Below are positions 34,175 through 42,265 of a DNA stretch of 64,000 nucleotides, piece after piece. Under the pieces are notes generated by a model that searched no databases, was not told the origin of the DNA, and worked only from the letters and a program-made list of their open reading frames with translations. Within the stretch, counting starts at the first letter, position 1, and each line of letters starts with the position of its first letter. Location: positions 62,001 to 126,000 of the forward strand of contig NZ_JADKPR010000012.1 in the NCBI RefSeq assembly GCF_015351475.1, given 5' to 3'. The DNA is from Flavobacterium sp. HJJ. GTDB taxonomy: Bacteria > Bacteroidota > Bacteroidia > Flavobacteriales > Flavobacteriaceae. A program made the position numbers and the translations under genes.

Positions 34175-35524
34175 ATGAATTTAAATCAAATACATAACGT
34201 CTATTTCATAGGAATCGGAGGCATTGGAATGAGTGCTTTAGCCCGTTATTTTAAAGCTATTGGGAAGCATGTTTCAGGCTATGATAAAACACCTTCAATC
34301 CTTACCAGTGAATTGATTGAAAGTGGTATTGATATTCATTTTGAAGATGATATCAGTTTGATTCCAAGTAATTATTACGTTGAAAATACATTGGTGATAA
34401 TTACGCCGGCGGTACCATTTACACATTCTGAGTGGAATTTTTTCATGGAGCGAGGGTATGAATTGAAAAAAAGAGCCGAAGTTTTAGGAATTATTACCAA
34501 AGATACTTTTTGCTTTGCGGTAGCGGGAACACACGGCAAAACAACTACCTCAAGTATTTTGGGGCATATTTTATATGAAAGCGGTGCAGATGTTACAGCT
34601 TTTATAGGCGGAATAGTTGAGAATTATGATTCTAATTTAATTGGAAACGGTAAAACAGTCACGGTAGTCGAAGCTGATGAATTTGACCGTTCCTTCCTGC
34701 ATCTGCATCCGAATATTGCATGTGTGACTTCAATGGATGCAGATCATTTAGATATTTATGGAACAAGTGATGCAATCGAAGCTTCGTTTGTGGAATTTGC
34801 TGATAAAATTAAAGACAAGAAGAATCTTTTTATAACTAATGAACTGCCAATTGACGGTATCGTCTGCGCAGTTAATCAAGAAGCAGTTTTTCAGGCTCTG
34901 AATGTGAGAATAGAAAACAGCAGTTATGTTTTTGATGTGAAAACGCCAAACGGTTTGATTAAAGATCTGCGTTTCGGACTGCCGGGTAAACACAATTTAA
35001 TGAATGCTTTAATGGCATTGGCCATGGCAGTAACCTACGGCACCCCGACCGACGCTGTTGCTAGGGCTTTGGATTCATTTAAAGGAATAAGAAGACGTTT
35101 TTCATACCAGATTAAAAGCGATAATTTAGTTTATATTGATGATTATGCACATCATCCTACCGAAATAAATGCTGTTCATCAGGCTGTTAGGGAATTGTAT
35201 CCGGGTAAAAAAGTACTGGCAGTTTTTCAGCCGCATTTATTTAGCAGAACAAGGGATTTTGCAGATAATTTTGCTAAAAGTCTGTCTGCTTTTGACGAAG
35301 TATTTCTGATGGAGATTTATCCTGCACGTGAACTGCCGATGGAAGGAATAACTTCACAATGGCTTATGGATAAAATGACAAATGAGCATAAGAAAATAGT
35401 GAGTAAAGAAGATCTCATTTCTGAAATTTTAGCTAATGATGCCGCTGTAATTGTAACAATCGGAGCGGGTGATTTAGGTGAGATGGTTCCGTCAATTAAA
35501 AAAGCATTATATGAAAGTTTTTAA
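34175..35524 (+). CDS. murC: UDP-MurNAc:L-alanine ligase MurC
   Basis: MurC adds the first amino acid to UDP-MurNAc. The 449-residue protein has YFIGIGGIGMSALARYF, the ATP loop VAGTHGKTTTSS, DEFDRSFL, DADHLDIYG, GIRRRFSYQ and DDYAHHPTEI, all diagnostic. It overlaps ftsQ by 14 bases. No ddl or murF is present between it and ftsQ, unlike in many proteobacteria. Confidence 0.96.
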   Translation: MNLNQIHNVYFIGIGGIGMSALARYFKAIGKHVSGYDKTPSILTSELIESGIDIHFEDDISLIPSNYYVENTLVIITPAVPFTHSEWNFFMERGYELKKRAEVLGIITKDTFCFAVAGTHGKTTTSSILGHILYESGADVTAFIGGIVENYDSNLIGNGKTVTVVEADEFDRSFLHLHPNIACVTSMDADHLDIYGTSDAIEASFVEFADKIKDKKNLFITNELPIDGIVCAVNQEAVFQALNVRIENSSYVFDVKTPNGLIKDLRFGLPGKHNLMNALMALAMAVTYGTPTDAVARALDSFKGIRRRFSYQIKSDNLVYIDDYAHHPTEINAVHQAVRELYPGKKVLAVFQPHLFSRTRDFADNFAKSLSAFDEVFLMEIYPARELPMEGITSQWLMDKMTNEHKKIVSKEDLISEILANDAAVIVTIGAGDLGEMVPSIKKALYESF

Positions 35525-36233
35525 TTGGAATAATATAAGATTATTACTAATGTTTTCGTTGGTCATTTTTCTTTTTTCATTTACGTCAAAAAGAAATTCC
35601 AAAAGAAAATTGATTAAAACCGAAGTTATTTTTGTAGGCGATAACTCTCTTTTTTTAAAAAGCGAAACGGTTAATAAATTGTTGATAGAAAATAATCCGG
35701 ATGCTAAAACTATAAGAAAAGATAGGCTAGATTTGAATAAATTGGAGCAGGTATTAAATGCTCAGAAAATGATCGAGAAAGCAGATGTTTATGTAAGTAT
35801 CGATGGTGTTCTAAAAGCAGTTGTAAAACAAAAGACCCCTATTGCCAGGGTCTTTAATGATGAGGGTTCCTTTTATATTGACAGTGAGGGAAATACCATG
35901 CCATTGTCGGCAAATTTTACAGCTCGGGTTCCACTTGTTTCTGGGGAGATAAACAAGAAAAATAACAAAGATTTATTTAAATTATTTAAGATAATTTATG
36001 ATGATGCGTTTTTGAGAAAAAACATCATTGGGATACAAATTATGCCTAATGGTAGCTTATTAATGCTCAATAGAAATTATAATTATCAAATTGATTTTGG
36101 CGGTTTGATAAATGTAGAACGAAAATTTCAAAATTACAAAGCTTTTTTTCAAAAAGTAAGTTTGGACAGTTCTTTGTATAAATATAAAAAAATAGATCTC
36201 CGGTTTACGGAACAGGTAGTTTGCACAAAATAA
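35511..36233 (+). CDS. ftsQ: Cell division protein FtsQ
   Basis: The 240-residue protein has one N-terminal transmembrane helix (about residues 8-23, LLLMFSLVIFLFSF), a POTRA-like segment (KTEVIFVGDNSLFLKSETVNKLL) and a beta domain. Position between murC and ftsA and the topology identify FtsQ, which links early and late division proteins through FtsL/FtsB. The ATG at 35511 is inside the end of murC; an earlier start at 35478 would add 11 residues before the usual N-terminus. Sequence conservation of FtsQ in this group is low, so the call leans on context. Confidence 0.88.
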   Translation: MKVFNWNNIRLLLMFSLVIFLFSFTSKRNSKRKLIKTEVIFVGDNSLFLKSETVNKLLIENNPDAKTIRKDRLDLNKLEQVLNAQKMIEKADVYVSIDGVLKAVVKQKTPIARVFNDEGSFYIDSEGNTMPLSANFTARVPLVSGEINKKNNKDLFKLFKIIYDDAFLRKNIIGIQIMPNGSLLMLNRNYNYQIDFGGLINVERKFQNYKAFFQKVSLDSSLYKYKKIDLRFTEQVVCTK

Positions 36234-36239
36234 TAGAAA

Positions 36240-37631
36240 ATGGAAAAAGAGAATATTGCAGTAGGTCTAGACATTGGGACAACAAAAATAGTTGCCATGA
36301 TAGGCAAAAAGAACGAGTATGGAAAACTTGAAATTTTAGGTGTTGGTAAATCTAAAAGTTTAGGTGTTGCAAGAGGTGTTGTAAATAACATCACTCAGAC
36401 AATCCAGTCGATTCAGCAAGCGATTCTTGAGGCTGAAAATAATTCAGGCTATAAAATAAAAGATGTTGTAGTAGGTATTGCGGGACAGCATATAAGAAGT
36501 ATTCAGCATAGTGATTACATCAGCAGAAGTAATCCTGAAGAAGTAATAGGAGGAAATGATATTGATTTATTGATCAATCAGGTGCATAAACTCGCTATGC
36601 TGCCAGGAGAAGAAATTATTCATGTATTGCCGCAGGAATTTAAAATTGACGGGCAGTCAGATATTAAAGAACCGATTGGAATGTATGGAGGAAGACTGGA
36701 AAGCAGTTTTCATGTTGTAGTAGGGCAGGCATCTTCTATTAGAAATGTCGGCAGATGTATTCAGAGTTCAGGTATTGAATTGTCGGGGCTGACATTAGAG
36801 CCGTTAGCATCTTCGGATGCTGTTTTGAGTCAGGAAGAAAAAGAGGCTGGAGTTGCTCTTATTGACATTGGAGGTGGAACGACTGATCTGGCAATTTTCA
36901 AGGACGGAATTATTCGTCATACAGCAGTTATCCCTTTCGGAGGAAATGTGATTACAGATGATATCAAAGAAGGCTGTTCGATTATAGAAAAGCAAGCCGA
37001 GTTGTTGAAAGTGAAATTTGGTTCGGCCTGGCCGGGAGAAAATAAAGACAATGAAATTGTTTCTATTCCAGGATTAAGAGGAAGAGAGCCTAAAGAGATT
37101 TCGTTAAAGAATCTTTCGAAAATAATAAATGCAAGAGTTGTTGAGATAATTGAGCAGGTTTTTACCGAAGTAAGAGCTTATGGACATGAAGATCCGCGTA
37201 AAAAATTAATTGCCGGAATTGTCCTTACAGGAGGAGGAGCACAATTAAAACATATCAAGCAGTTGGTTGAGTACATTACCGGAATGGATACAAGAATTGG
37301 ATATCCAAATGAGCATTTAGCTGGTAATTCAGATGAGGAAATTTCAAGTCCGTTATATGCAACTGCTGTTGGACTGGTAATGAATAGTATTGATAATAAA
37401 ACACAGAGCGCAGTTAAAATGCAGGTAGCTGCAGCTCCTGAAAAAATAACCTATTATAGAGAGCCTATTGTTGAAGAAAAACCAGAAATAAAAGAAGAGG
37501 TGTATGTACAGCCTGAAAAAGTACTTCAAACAGAACCTGTAAGAGAGGAATCAACAGAAAATAAAATTAGAAGATCGTTTTTTGATAAATATGTGGATAA
37601 GATTAAAGAGTTTTTAGATAACGCAGAGTAA
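36240..37631 (+). CDS. ftsA: Cell division protein FtsA
   Basis: FtsA is the actin-like ATPase that ties FtsZ to the membrane. The 463-residue protein has phosphate 1 (GLDIGTTKIVAMIG), the SHS2 domain 1C region, phosphate 2 (LIDIGGGTTDLAIF) and the adenosine motif (GIVLTGGGAQL). A linker rich in Glu and Pro leads to the amphipathic helix at the end (FFDKYVDKIKEFLDNAE) for membrane binding. It lies six bases after ftsQ. Confidence 0.95.
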   Translation: MEKENIAVGLDIGTTKIVAMIGKKNEYGKLEILGVGKSKSLGVARGVVNNITQTIQSIQQAILEAENNSGYKIKDVVVGIAGQHIRSIQHSDYISRSNPEEVIGGNDIDLLINQVHKLAMLPGEEIIHVLPQEFKIDGQSDIKEPIGMYGGRLESSFHVVVGQASSIRNVGRCIQSSGIELSGLTLEPLASSDAVLSQEEKEAGVALIDIGGGTTDLAIFKDGIIRHTAVIPFGGNVITDDIKEGCSIIEKQAELLKVKFGSAWPGENKDNEIVSIPGLRGREPKEISLKNLSKIINARVVEIIEQVFTEVRAYGHEDPRKKLIAGIVLTGGGAQLKHIKQLVEYITGMDTRIGYPNEHLAGNSDEEISSPLYATAVGLVMNSIDNKTQSAVKMQVAAAPEKITYYREPIVEEKPEIKEEVYVQPEKVLQTEPVREESTENKIRRSFFDKYVDKIKEFLDNAE

Positions 37632-37738
37632 GTAAATTAAAGAATAAAAAGAATAGAATAAATAAAATTATCAGAATTCCTTTTTGCCCCAAGCCTAGAG
37701 TAGTTAGTGATAAAGTTAATAAAAAATTAAAACCTCAT

Positions 37739-39688
37739 ATGATCCCAAGCAATACAGAATTTGGAAGTATTTCATTTGATTTACCAAAAAATCAGTCAAA
37801 TGTAATCAAAGTAATTGGAGTAGGTGGAGGCGGCAGTAATGCCATTAACCATATGTTTAGACAAGGTATTAAAGGCGTTGATTTTATCGTCTGCAATACA
37901 GATTCACAGGCACTAGAGAATAGCGGTGTGCCAAATAAAATTCAGTTAGGAGCAAATTTAACAGAAGGTTTAGGAGCTGGTGCAAATCCAGATATAGGAC
38001 ATCAGTCGGCCATAGAAAGTATTTCTGATATTGAAAAAGTATTGGATGTAAATACTAAGATGGTGTTTATAACAGCTGGTATGGGCGGCGGAACAGGAAC
38101 AGGTGCTGCTCCGGTTATTGCTCAGCTGGCCAAAGAAAGAGATATATTAACAGTAGGAATCGTGACACTGCCTTTCTTGTTTGAAGGGAAAGTACGTCAG
38201 GAGCAGGCGCTTATCGGTATCGAAAAATTGCGCAAGCAGGTTGATTCATTAATTGTTATCAATAATAATAAATTAAGAGAAGTATACGGGAATCTTGGTT
38301 TCAAAGCCGGGTTTTCAAAAGCTGATGAAGTTTTGGCGACAGCCTCAAGAGGTATTGCAGAAGTAATTACACATCACTATACACAAAATATCGATTTACG
38401 TGATGCAAAAACCGTACTGTATAACAGCGGAACTGCCATCATGGGATCTTCTGTTTCATCTGGTGAAAACAGAGCTAAAGAAGGTATTATCGCTGCTTTA
38501 GATTCACCGCTTTTAAATGATAATAAAATTACCGGTGCCAAAAATGTATTGTTGCTTATCGTTTCTGGAACCAATGAAATTACTATCGATGAAATCGCTG
38601 AAATCAATGAGCATATTCAGTATGAAGCAGGTTCAAATGCTAATATCATCATGGGTGTTGGTGAGGACGAATCGCTTGGGGATGCAATTGCGGTAACTAT
38701 TATAGCTACAGGTTTTAATGTTGAACAGCAAAACGATATTGTTAATGTTGAGCCTAAAAAAATAATTCATACGCTTGGAGAAGAACAAAGAGGTGTTTTT
38801 GATTTATCAGCTAAGACCGTAGCAGGATTTAGTTTAAATAATCAGACGATGGTTCCTCCAGTTGAAGAGAGAGTCGTTTTTGATTTGGAAGAAGAAGATG
38901 AAATTGCTGTTCCAGCACCTGTAATAGCTTCTGTCAATGAAGATGAATTAATTGGCATGACCGAATTTATTAGAAATCTGGATGTAACATTCGAGATAGT
39001 TTCTCCTATAAAAGAAATTGATTTTATTGTTACAAACCCAGTAATTGAATCTGTTAGAGAAGTGAAATCTGCTCCGGTTTATTTTGAGGAAAAACAGGAT
39101 CAGGCTGCATTCACATTTGATCTGCCGCTTAGCAAACCGCAGCCGGTTCAGGAAGATTCTAATACTTTCTTATTTGAACTCACAAATGAAACACGCAATA
39201 TTAAAGTTGTAGATCCGGTTCAGTTTGTCCCTGTAACAGAATTATCAGATAACGGTGTTATTAAATACTCGCTGGAAGAATTCATGGAAGCAGAGAATGA
39301 TTTAATGGAATCAAAACCTGCTGCTAAAATTGTAGAGGAAACAATTCCTGCGGAAATGAATATTACAATTAAGAAAGTTGCAGAACCTATTGCTGAGACA
39401 GTGCCTGTTTTAGAAAAAAATTCTCCGGTTGATATGACAATCGAAGAAACGCTAAGGTTCAGAGCTGAAGAGAGAAGAAGAAAATTAAAAGATTTTAATT
39501 ATAAATTTCATGATAATGTTTCAAGAGTTGATGAATTAGAAAGAGAGCCTGCTTATAAAAGATTTGGCATTGATCTTAATAGTTCACAGATAAATAATTC
39601 AACTTCAAGAATATCAGTAGGAACAGACAGTAATAATGATTTACAGCTGCGTTCCAATAACTCATATCTGCATGACAATGTAGATTAA
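37739..39688 (+). CDS. ftsZ: Cell division GTPase FtsZ with long C-terminal extension
   Basis: FtsZ polymerises into the Z ring. The 649-residue protein has the tubulin-like core: IGVGGGGSNAINHM, NTDSQAL, the G-box AGMGGGTGTGAAPVIA, and NxxFADV-type catalytic region replaced by NNNKLREVYGNLGF-type T7 loop residues of the family. The core ends near residue 330; the rest is an acidic, Val/Glu-rich linker of about 300 residues, then a conserved helix (TLRFRAEERRRKLKDFNYKF) and REPAYKRFGIDL. Such long tails are usual for Flavobacteriia and compare with about 50-70 residues in E. coli. Confidence 0.95.
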   Translation: MIPSNTEFGSISFDLPKNQSNVIKVIGVGGGGSNAINHMFRQGIKGVDFIVCNTDSQALENSGVPNKIQLGANLTEGLGAGANPDIGHQSAIESISDIEKVLDVNTKMVFITAGMGGGTGTGAAPVIAQLAKERDILTVGIVTLPFLFEGKVRQEQALIGIEKLRKQVDSLIVINNNKLREVYGNLGFKAGFSKADEVLATASRGIAEVITHHYTQNIDLRDAKTVLYNSGTAIMGSSVSSGENRAKEGIIAALDSPLLNDNKITGAKNVLLLIVSGTNEITIDEIAEINEHIQYEAGSNANIIMGVGEDESLGDAIAVTIIATGFNVEQQNDIVNVEPKKIIHTLGEEQRGVFDLSAKTVAGFSLNNQTMVPPVEERVVFDLEEEDEIAVPAPVIASVNEDELIGMTEFIRNLDVTFEIVSPIKEIDFIVTNPVIESVREVKSAPVYFEEKQDQAAFTFDLPLSKPQPVQEDSNTFLFELTNETRNIKVVDPVQFVPVTELSDNGVIKYSLEEFMEAENDLMESKPAAKIVEETIPAEMNITIKKVAEPIAETVPVLEKNSPVDMTIEETLRFRAEERRRKLKDFNYKFHDNVSRVDELEREPAYKRFGIDLNSSQINNSTSRISVGTDSNNDLQLRSNNSYLHDNVD

Positions 39689-39708
39689 AAATGCCATTTT
39701 TTCTGAAA

Positions 39709-39749
39709 CAGCCCGAAAATTCATTTTCAATTTTCGGGCTGTTTTTTTT
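39709..39749 (+). terminator. Terminator of the dcw operon
   Basis: CAGCCCGAAAATT (39709-39721) pairs perfectly with AATTTTCGGGCTG (39729-39741), followed by eight T. It lies about 20 bases after the ftsZ stop. Confidence 0.92.
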
Positions 39750-39773
39750 GATTGTAATCCATCAAACTAGTTG

Positions 39774-39804
39774 TTGTTATTGCCAGTAAAATTTTCTAAA
39801 TTTG
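39774..39804 (+). promoter_or_regulatory. Promoter of the YqeY gene
   Basis: TTG (39774-39776), 20 bases, then TAAATTTG (39797-39804) match the Bacteroidota consensus. The leader would be about 165 bases and contains tandem repeats. Confidence 0.55.
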
Positions 39805-39833
39805 TCGGGCCTTATCCAGCTGTATAAGGTGAT

Positions 39834-39968
39834 TTGAGATTGCAGATTTTGAGATTGCAGATTTTGTGATTGAAAATCCTTTTTCATTTCAAAAAAATAA
39901 ATGATTTTTGATTTATAAAATCAAGAATCTAAAATTAAGAATCTAAAATTAAGAATCTAAAATTTAAA
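39834..39968 (+). repeat. Short tandem repeats in the YqeY leader
   Basis: GAGATTGCAGATTTT is repeated twice near 39835-39865, and AATCTAAAATTAAG about three times at 39928-39965, ending just before the start codon. Confidence 0.6.
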
Positions 39969-39974
39969 AACTAT

Positions 39975-40424
39975 ATGAGTTTATCAGTTCAAATCATGGA
40001 CGAAATTAAAACCGCCATGAGAGCCAAAGATACTGTTGCATTAGAAGCATTAAGAGCTATAAAATCTGAACTTTTATTAGCGCAGACTGCTTCAGGGTCA
40101 AAAGAAGAAATCTCGGCAGATGATGAGATTAAATTACTTCAAAGATTAGTTAAAACACGCAAAGAAAGCGCTAGAATATTTACTGAGCAAAACCGTCCTG
40201 ATTTAGCTGAGCCCGAATTAGCTCAAGTTGCTGTAATCGAAAAATTTCTTCCTGCTCAATTAAGCGAAGCTGAAGTTGAAGTGGTAATTGCAAAAATCAT
40301 TGCTGAAACAGGAGCTTCTGGAATAGCTTCAATGGGAAAAGTAATGGGACTGGCTGCTGCTCAATTAGGCGGAACCGCTGAGGGAAAAATTATTTCTTCA
40401 ATCGTAAAGAAATTATTGACTTAA
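39975..40424 (+). CDS. GatB/YqeY domain protein
   Basis: The 149-residue protein matches the YqeY family: MDEIKTAMRAKDTVALEALR, EIKLLQRLVKTRKESARIF and MGKVMGLAAAQLGG near the end. It resembles the tail domain of GatB, which binds tRNA in the amidotransferase, but here stands alone; its role is unclear. It has its own promoter and lies just before tRNA-Arg. Confidence 0.9.
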   Translation: MSLSVQIMDEIKTAMRAKDTVALEALRAIKSELLLAQTASGSKEEISADDEIKLLQRLVKTRKESARIFTEQNRPDLAEPELAQVAVIEKFLPAQLSEAEVEVVIAKIIAETGASGIASMGKVMGLAAAQLGGTAEGKIISSIVKKLLT

Positions 40425-40469
40425 TAAAATGATTTCAGATTTTATAATTTAGAAACTGAAATATATATT

Positions 40470-40543
40470 GATCGCGTAGTTCAACTGGATAGAATATCAG
40501 ATTTCGGCTCTGAGGGTTGGGGGTTCGAACCCCTCCGCGATCA
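40470..40543 (+). tRNA. tRNA-Arg(TCG)
   Basis: A 74-base cloverleaf can be drawn. The acceptor stem is GATCGCG / CGCGATC with discriminator A. The anticodon stem TCAGA / TCTGA holds loop TTTCGGC, so the anticodon is TCG (reads CGA). The T arm is GGGGGTTCGAACCCCT. The 3' CCA is not encoded. Confidence 0.93.
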
Positions 40544-40553
40544 CTGGGAATAC

Positions 40554-40587
40554 AAAAAGCCTGAGAATGTAAATTCTCAGGCTTTTT
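40554..40587 (+). terminator. Terminator after tRNA-Arg
   Basis: AAAAAGCCTGAGAAT and ATTCTCAGGCTTTTT form a perfect 15-bp stem with a GTAA loop and a T-rich 3' arm. Confidence 0.92.
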
Positions 40588-40623
40588 GTTTGGTTTTGAA
40601 TTCGGTTAAATATTTTCGTTTTC

Positions 40624-40655
40624 AAATAAAATTATAAATTTAAACAGGCTCTTAG
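40624..40655. repeat. Relic end of the 162-bp element
   Basis: TTTAAACAGGCTCTT preceded by AAATAAAATT matches, in inverted orientation, the left end of the MITE-like element, with a small insertion between the two parts. Only about 30 bases remain. Nothing else recognisable lies between the tRNA terminator and the AraC gene (40588-40850). Confidence 0.55.
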
Positions 40656-40850
40656 CGAAATTGTCATGCAGCAGTTTTGCTGTTTATCTTTTCATCCGCT
40701 AACATTAGTCTTAAGAAATTGTGCTGTAGATTCTGCTGTAAAACTGCTAGTAGCAATACCGATTATAGTTTTTAAGCAGTTGTGCATTTGGTGCAGTTAT
40801 TAGATTAATTCCCGGAATTAAGAAAGGTGTTTAGGATTTAAAAAGCTCAA

Positions 40851-41735
40851 TTACACTTGACTTTTGTATCGAAGTCGGTATTCCCGTGGTGATATTTCCA
40901 TTACCAGCCTGAACGATTTTGAAAAGTGAAATGGGTCGTAATAGCCCAATTGATAGGCTATTTCTTTTATTTTCAAATTGCTGAACTGCAATAGCGAACA
41001 GGATTTCTGAACTTTTAACTGATTGTAATAGTCCATAGGGGTAAATGATGTTTTTTCTAAAAACAAGGCCCCAAAATAGGAACTCGAATAACCAACATAT
41101 TGAGCGATATCATGAAGCGTTATTTTGTTGGTCAGGTTATTTTTCATGTAAATAATACTCATTTGTATTACATCTAAAACTTCTGTGTCGGCAGTTTTAA
41201 TTTTTAAAAACTGATCCGTATATTTTATGCTGGCAAGAAAATGCTGAAGGCAGATGCTGGAATATTCGAGATTGTCAGGACTGAAACCCATTTCCAGATT
41301 CTGGTAAATTTCTTCGAATAAGTGTAATCTGTCTGCTGAACGGCTGTCGTTTAAGTTGAGGATTTTTCCAGAAACAGCAGCGTGTAATGAGTTTGAAGTT
41401 CCTTTAAAATGAAGCCAGTAAATGCTCCAGGGCTTAGATATTTCAGCTTCATAACTGTGAGCTTTATGTGCCGGAATAATAAAAGCCTGTTCTTTTGTAA
41501 GCGAATATTTTTCGTTTTCAAAAGTTATAAACCCTTTTCCGCTTTCACAATAAATAAGAATATTTTCAAGCGCTCCTTTTGACCGTTTTCTAAAATGATA
41601 TTTGGCATTGGGATAATAGCCAATGTGGGTAATAAAAGCTCTTTTTGTCAGTTCGTTTTCAGATTGAAAATGCCGTACGCTGTACGGGACAACGATTGCT
41701 CTTTCACCTTTAAATCCATCTGCTATCTGATCCAT
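40851..41735 (-). CDS. AraC family transcriptional regulator
   Basis: The 294-residue protein has a cupin-like ligand-sensing half (about 25-160, with GKGFITFENEKYSL and IPAHKAHSYEA) and a double-HTH AraC domain (about 195-290: ITLHDIAQYVGYSSSYFGALF and IKEIAYQLGYYDPFHFSKSFR). Such sensors bind sugars. It is divergent from the sugar porter / DUF5107 / GH2 operon, separated by 530 bases, and is its likely activator. Confidence 0.9.
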   Translation of the reverse strand: MDQIADGFKGERAIVVPYSVRHFQSENELTKRAFITHIGYYPNAKYHFRKRSKGALENILIYCESGKGFITFENEKYSLTKEQAFIIPAHKAHSYEAEISKPWSIYWLHFKGTSNSLHAAVSGKILNLNDSRSADRLHLFEEIYQNLEMGFSPDNLEYSSICLQHFLASIKYTDQFLKIKTADTEVLDVIQMSIIYMKNNLTNKITLHDIAQYVGYSSSYFGALFLEKTSFTPMDYYNQLKVQKSCSLLQFSNLKIKEIAYQLGYYDPFHFSKSFRLVMEISPREYRLRYKSQV

Positions 41736-41771
41736 GATGCGGTTATTATTAATTTTAAAAAGAAAAATTTA

Positions 41772-41933
41772 AGAGCCTGTTTAAATTTTATTTTTGAGAT
41801 TTATTATTAGATGATTTTTGAGTGAAACTAGGCAAATTTTTATAAAATAGCAGAGCTATTGTATAAAAATTTAACGAAGTTGTAGCCAAAAATCGTCATA
41901 AGAGAGCCAATAAATAAAACTTAAACAGGCTCT
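41772..41933. mobile_element. 162-bp MITE-like element, copy 2
   Basis: Same length and same orientation as the copy at 15631-15792, with six differences and intact 13-bp terminal inverted repeats (AGAGCCTGTTTAA). It lies just upstream of the AraC gene, in the control region it shares with the sugar operon. No target-site duplication is evident. Confidence 0.8.
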
Positions 41934-41939
41934 AAGGGT

Positions 41940-42205
41940 TATTAAAAACCAAATTTATGAAATAATACCATTTGATATAAAACCATGGTAATATACATAT
42001 TCTATTGTAAAGTTACTTGAAAATGACTAATTCGGTATTGCTGATTTTTTTTAGTCAGATATTTTATCTGTTGTTAACTGCGAATTCATTAAATTTTAAC
42101 TCGAATAAATACAGCAGCAATAAAAAAAACGTTTTTTTGTTTTTAGAATAATAAATTTGATCTGAAAATCTATGTTTTATACATGTTTTACATAAATATT
42201 ACATT
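41940..42205. other. Control region between AraC and the sugar operon
   Basis: This AT-rich stretch holds no gene that I can support. A second -7-like box (TAAATTTG, 42152-42159) lies within it, but its upstream TTTG is only 12 bases away. Operator sites for the AraC protein would be expected here, but I cannot point to a clear repeat. Confidence 0.4.
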
Positions 42206-42234
42206 TTTGAACTTGAGGCATGTAACGATATTTG
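42206..42234 (+). promoter_or_regulatory. Likely promoter of the sugar operon
   Basis: TTTG (42206-42209), 17 bases, then GATATTTG (42227-42234), one mismatch from TAnnTTTG. The weak -7 box fits a promoter that needs an activator such as the divergent AraC protein. Confidence 0.45.
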
Positions 42235-42265
42235 CAATGTTAAATTATTTAAAAAATTAAAATAT

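Noticed and set aside
39928..39965. Possible small CRISPR-like array
   Set aside because: The repeats are contiguous tandem AT-rich units with no spacers, and no cas genes are present.
42152..42159. Second -7-like box TAAATTTG upstream of the sugar porter
   Set aside because: The upstream TTTG is only 12 bases away and the box is over 100 bases from the start; kept only as a remark.
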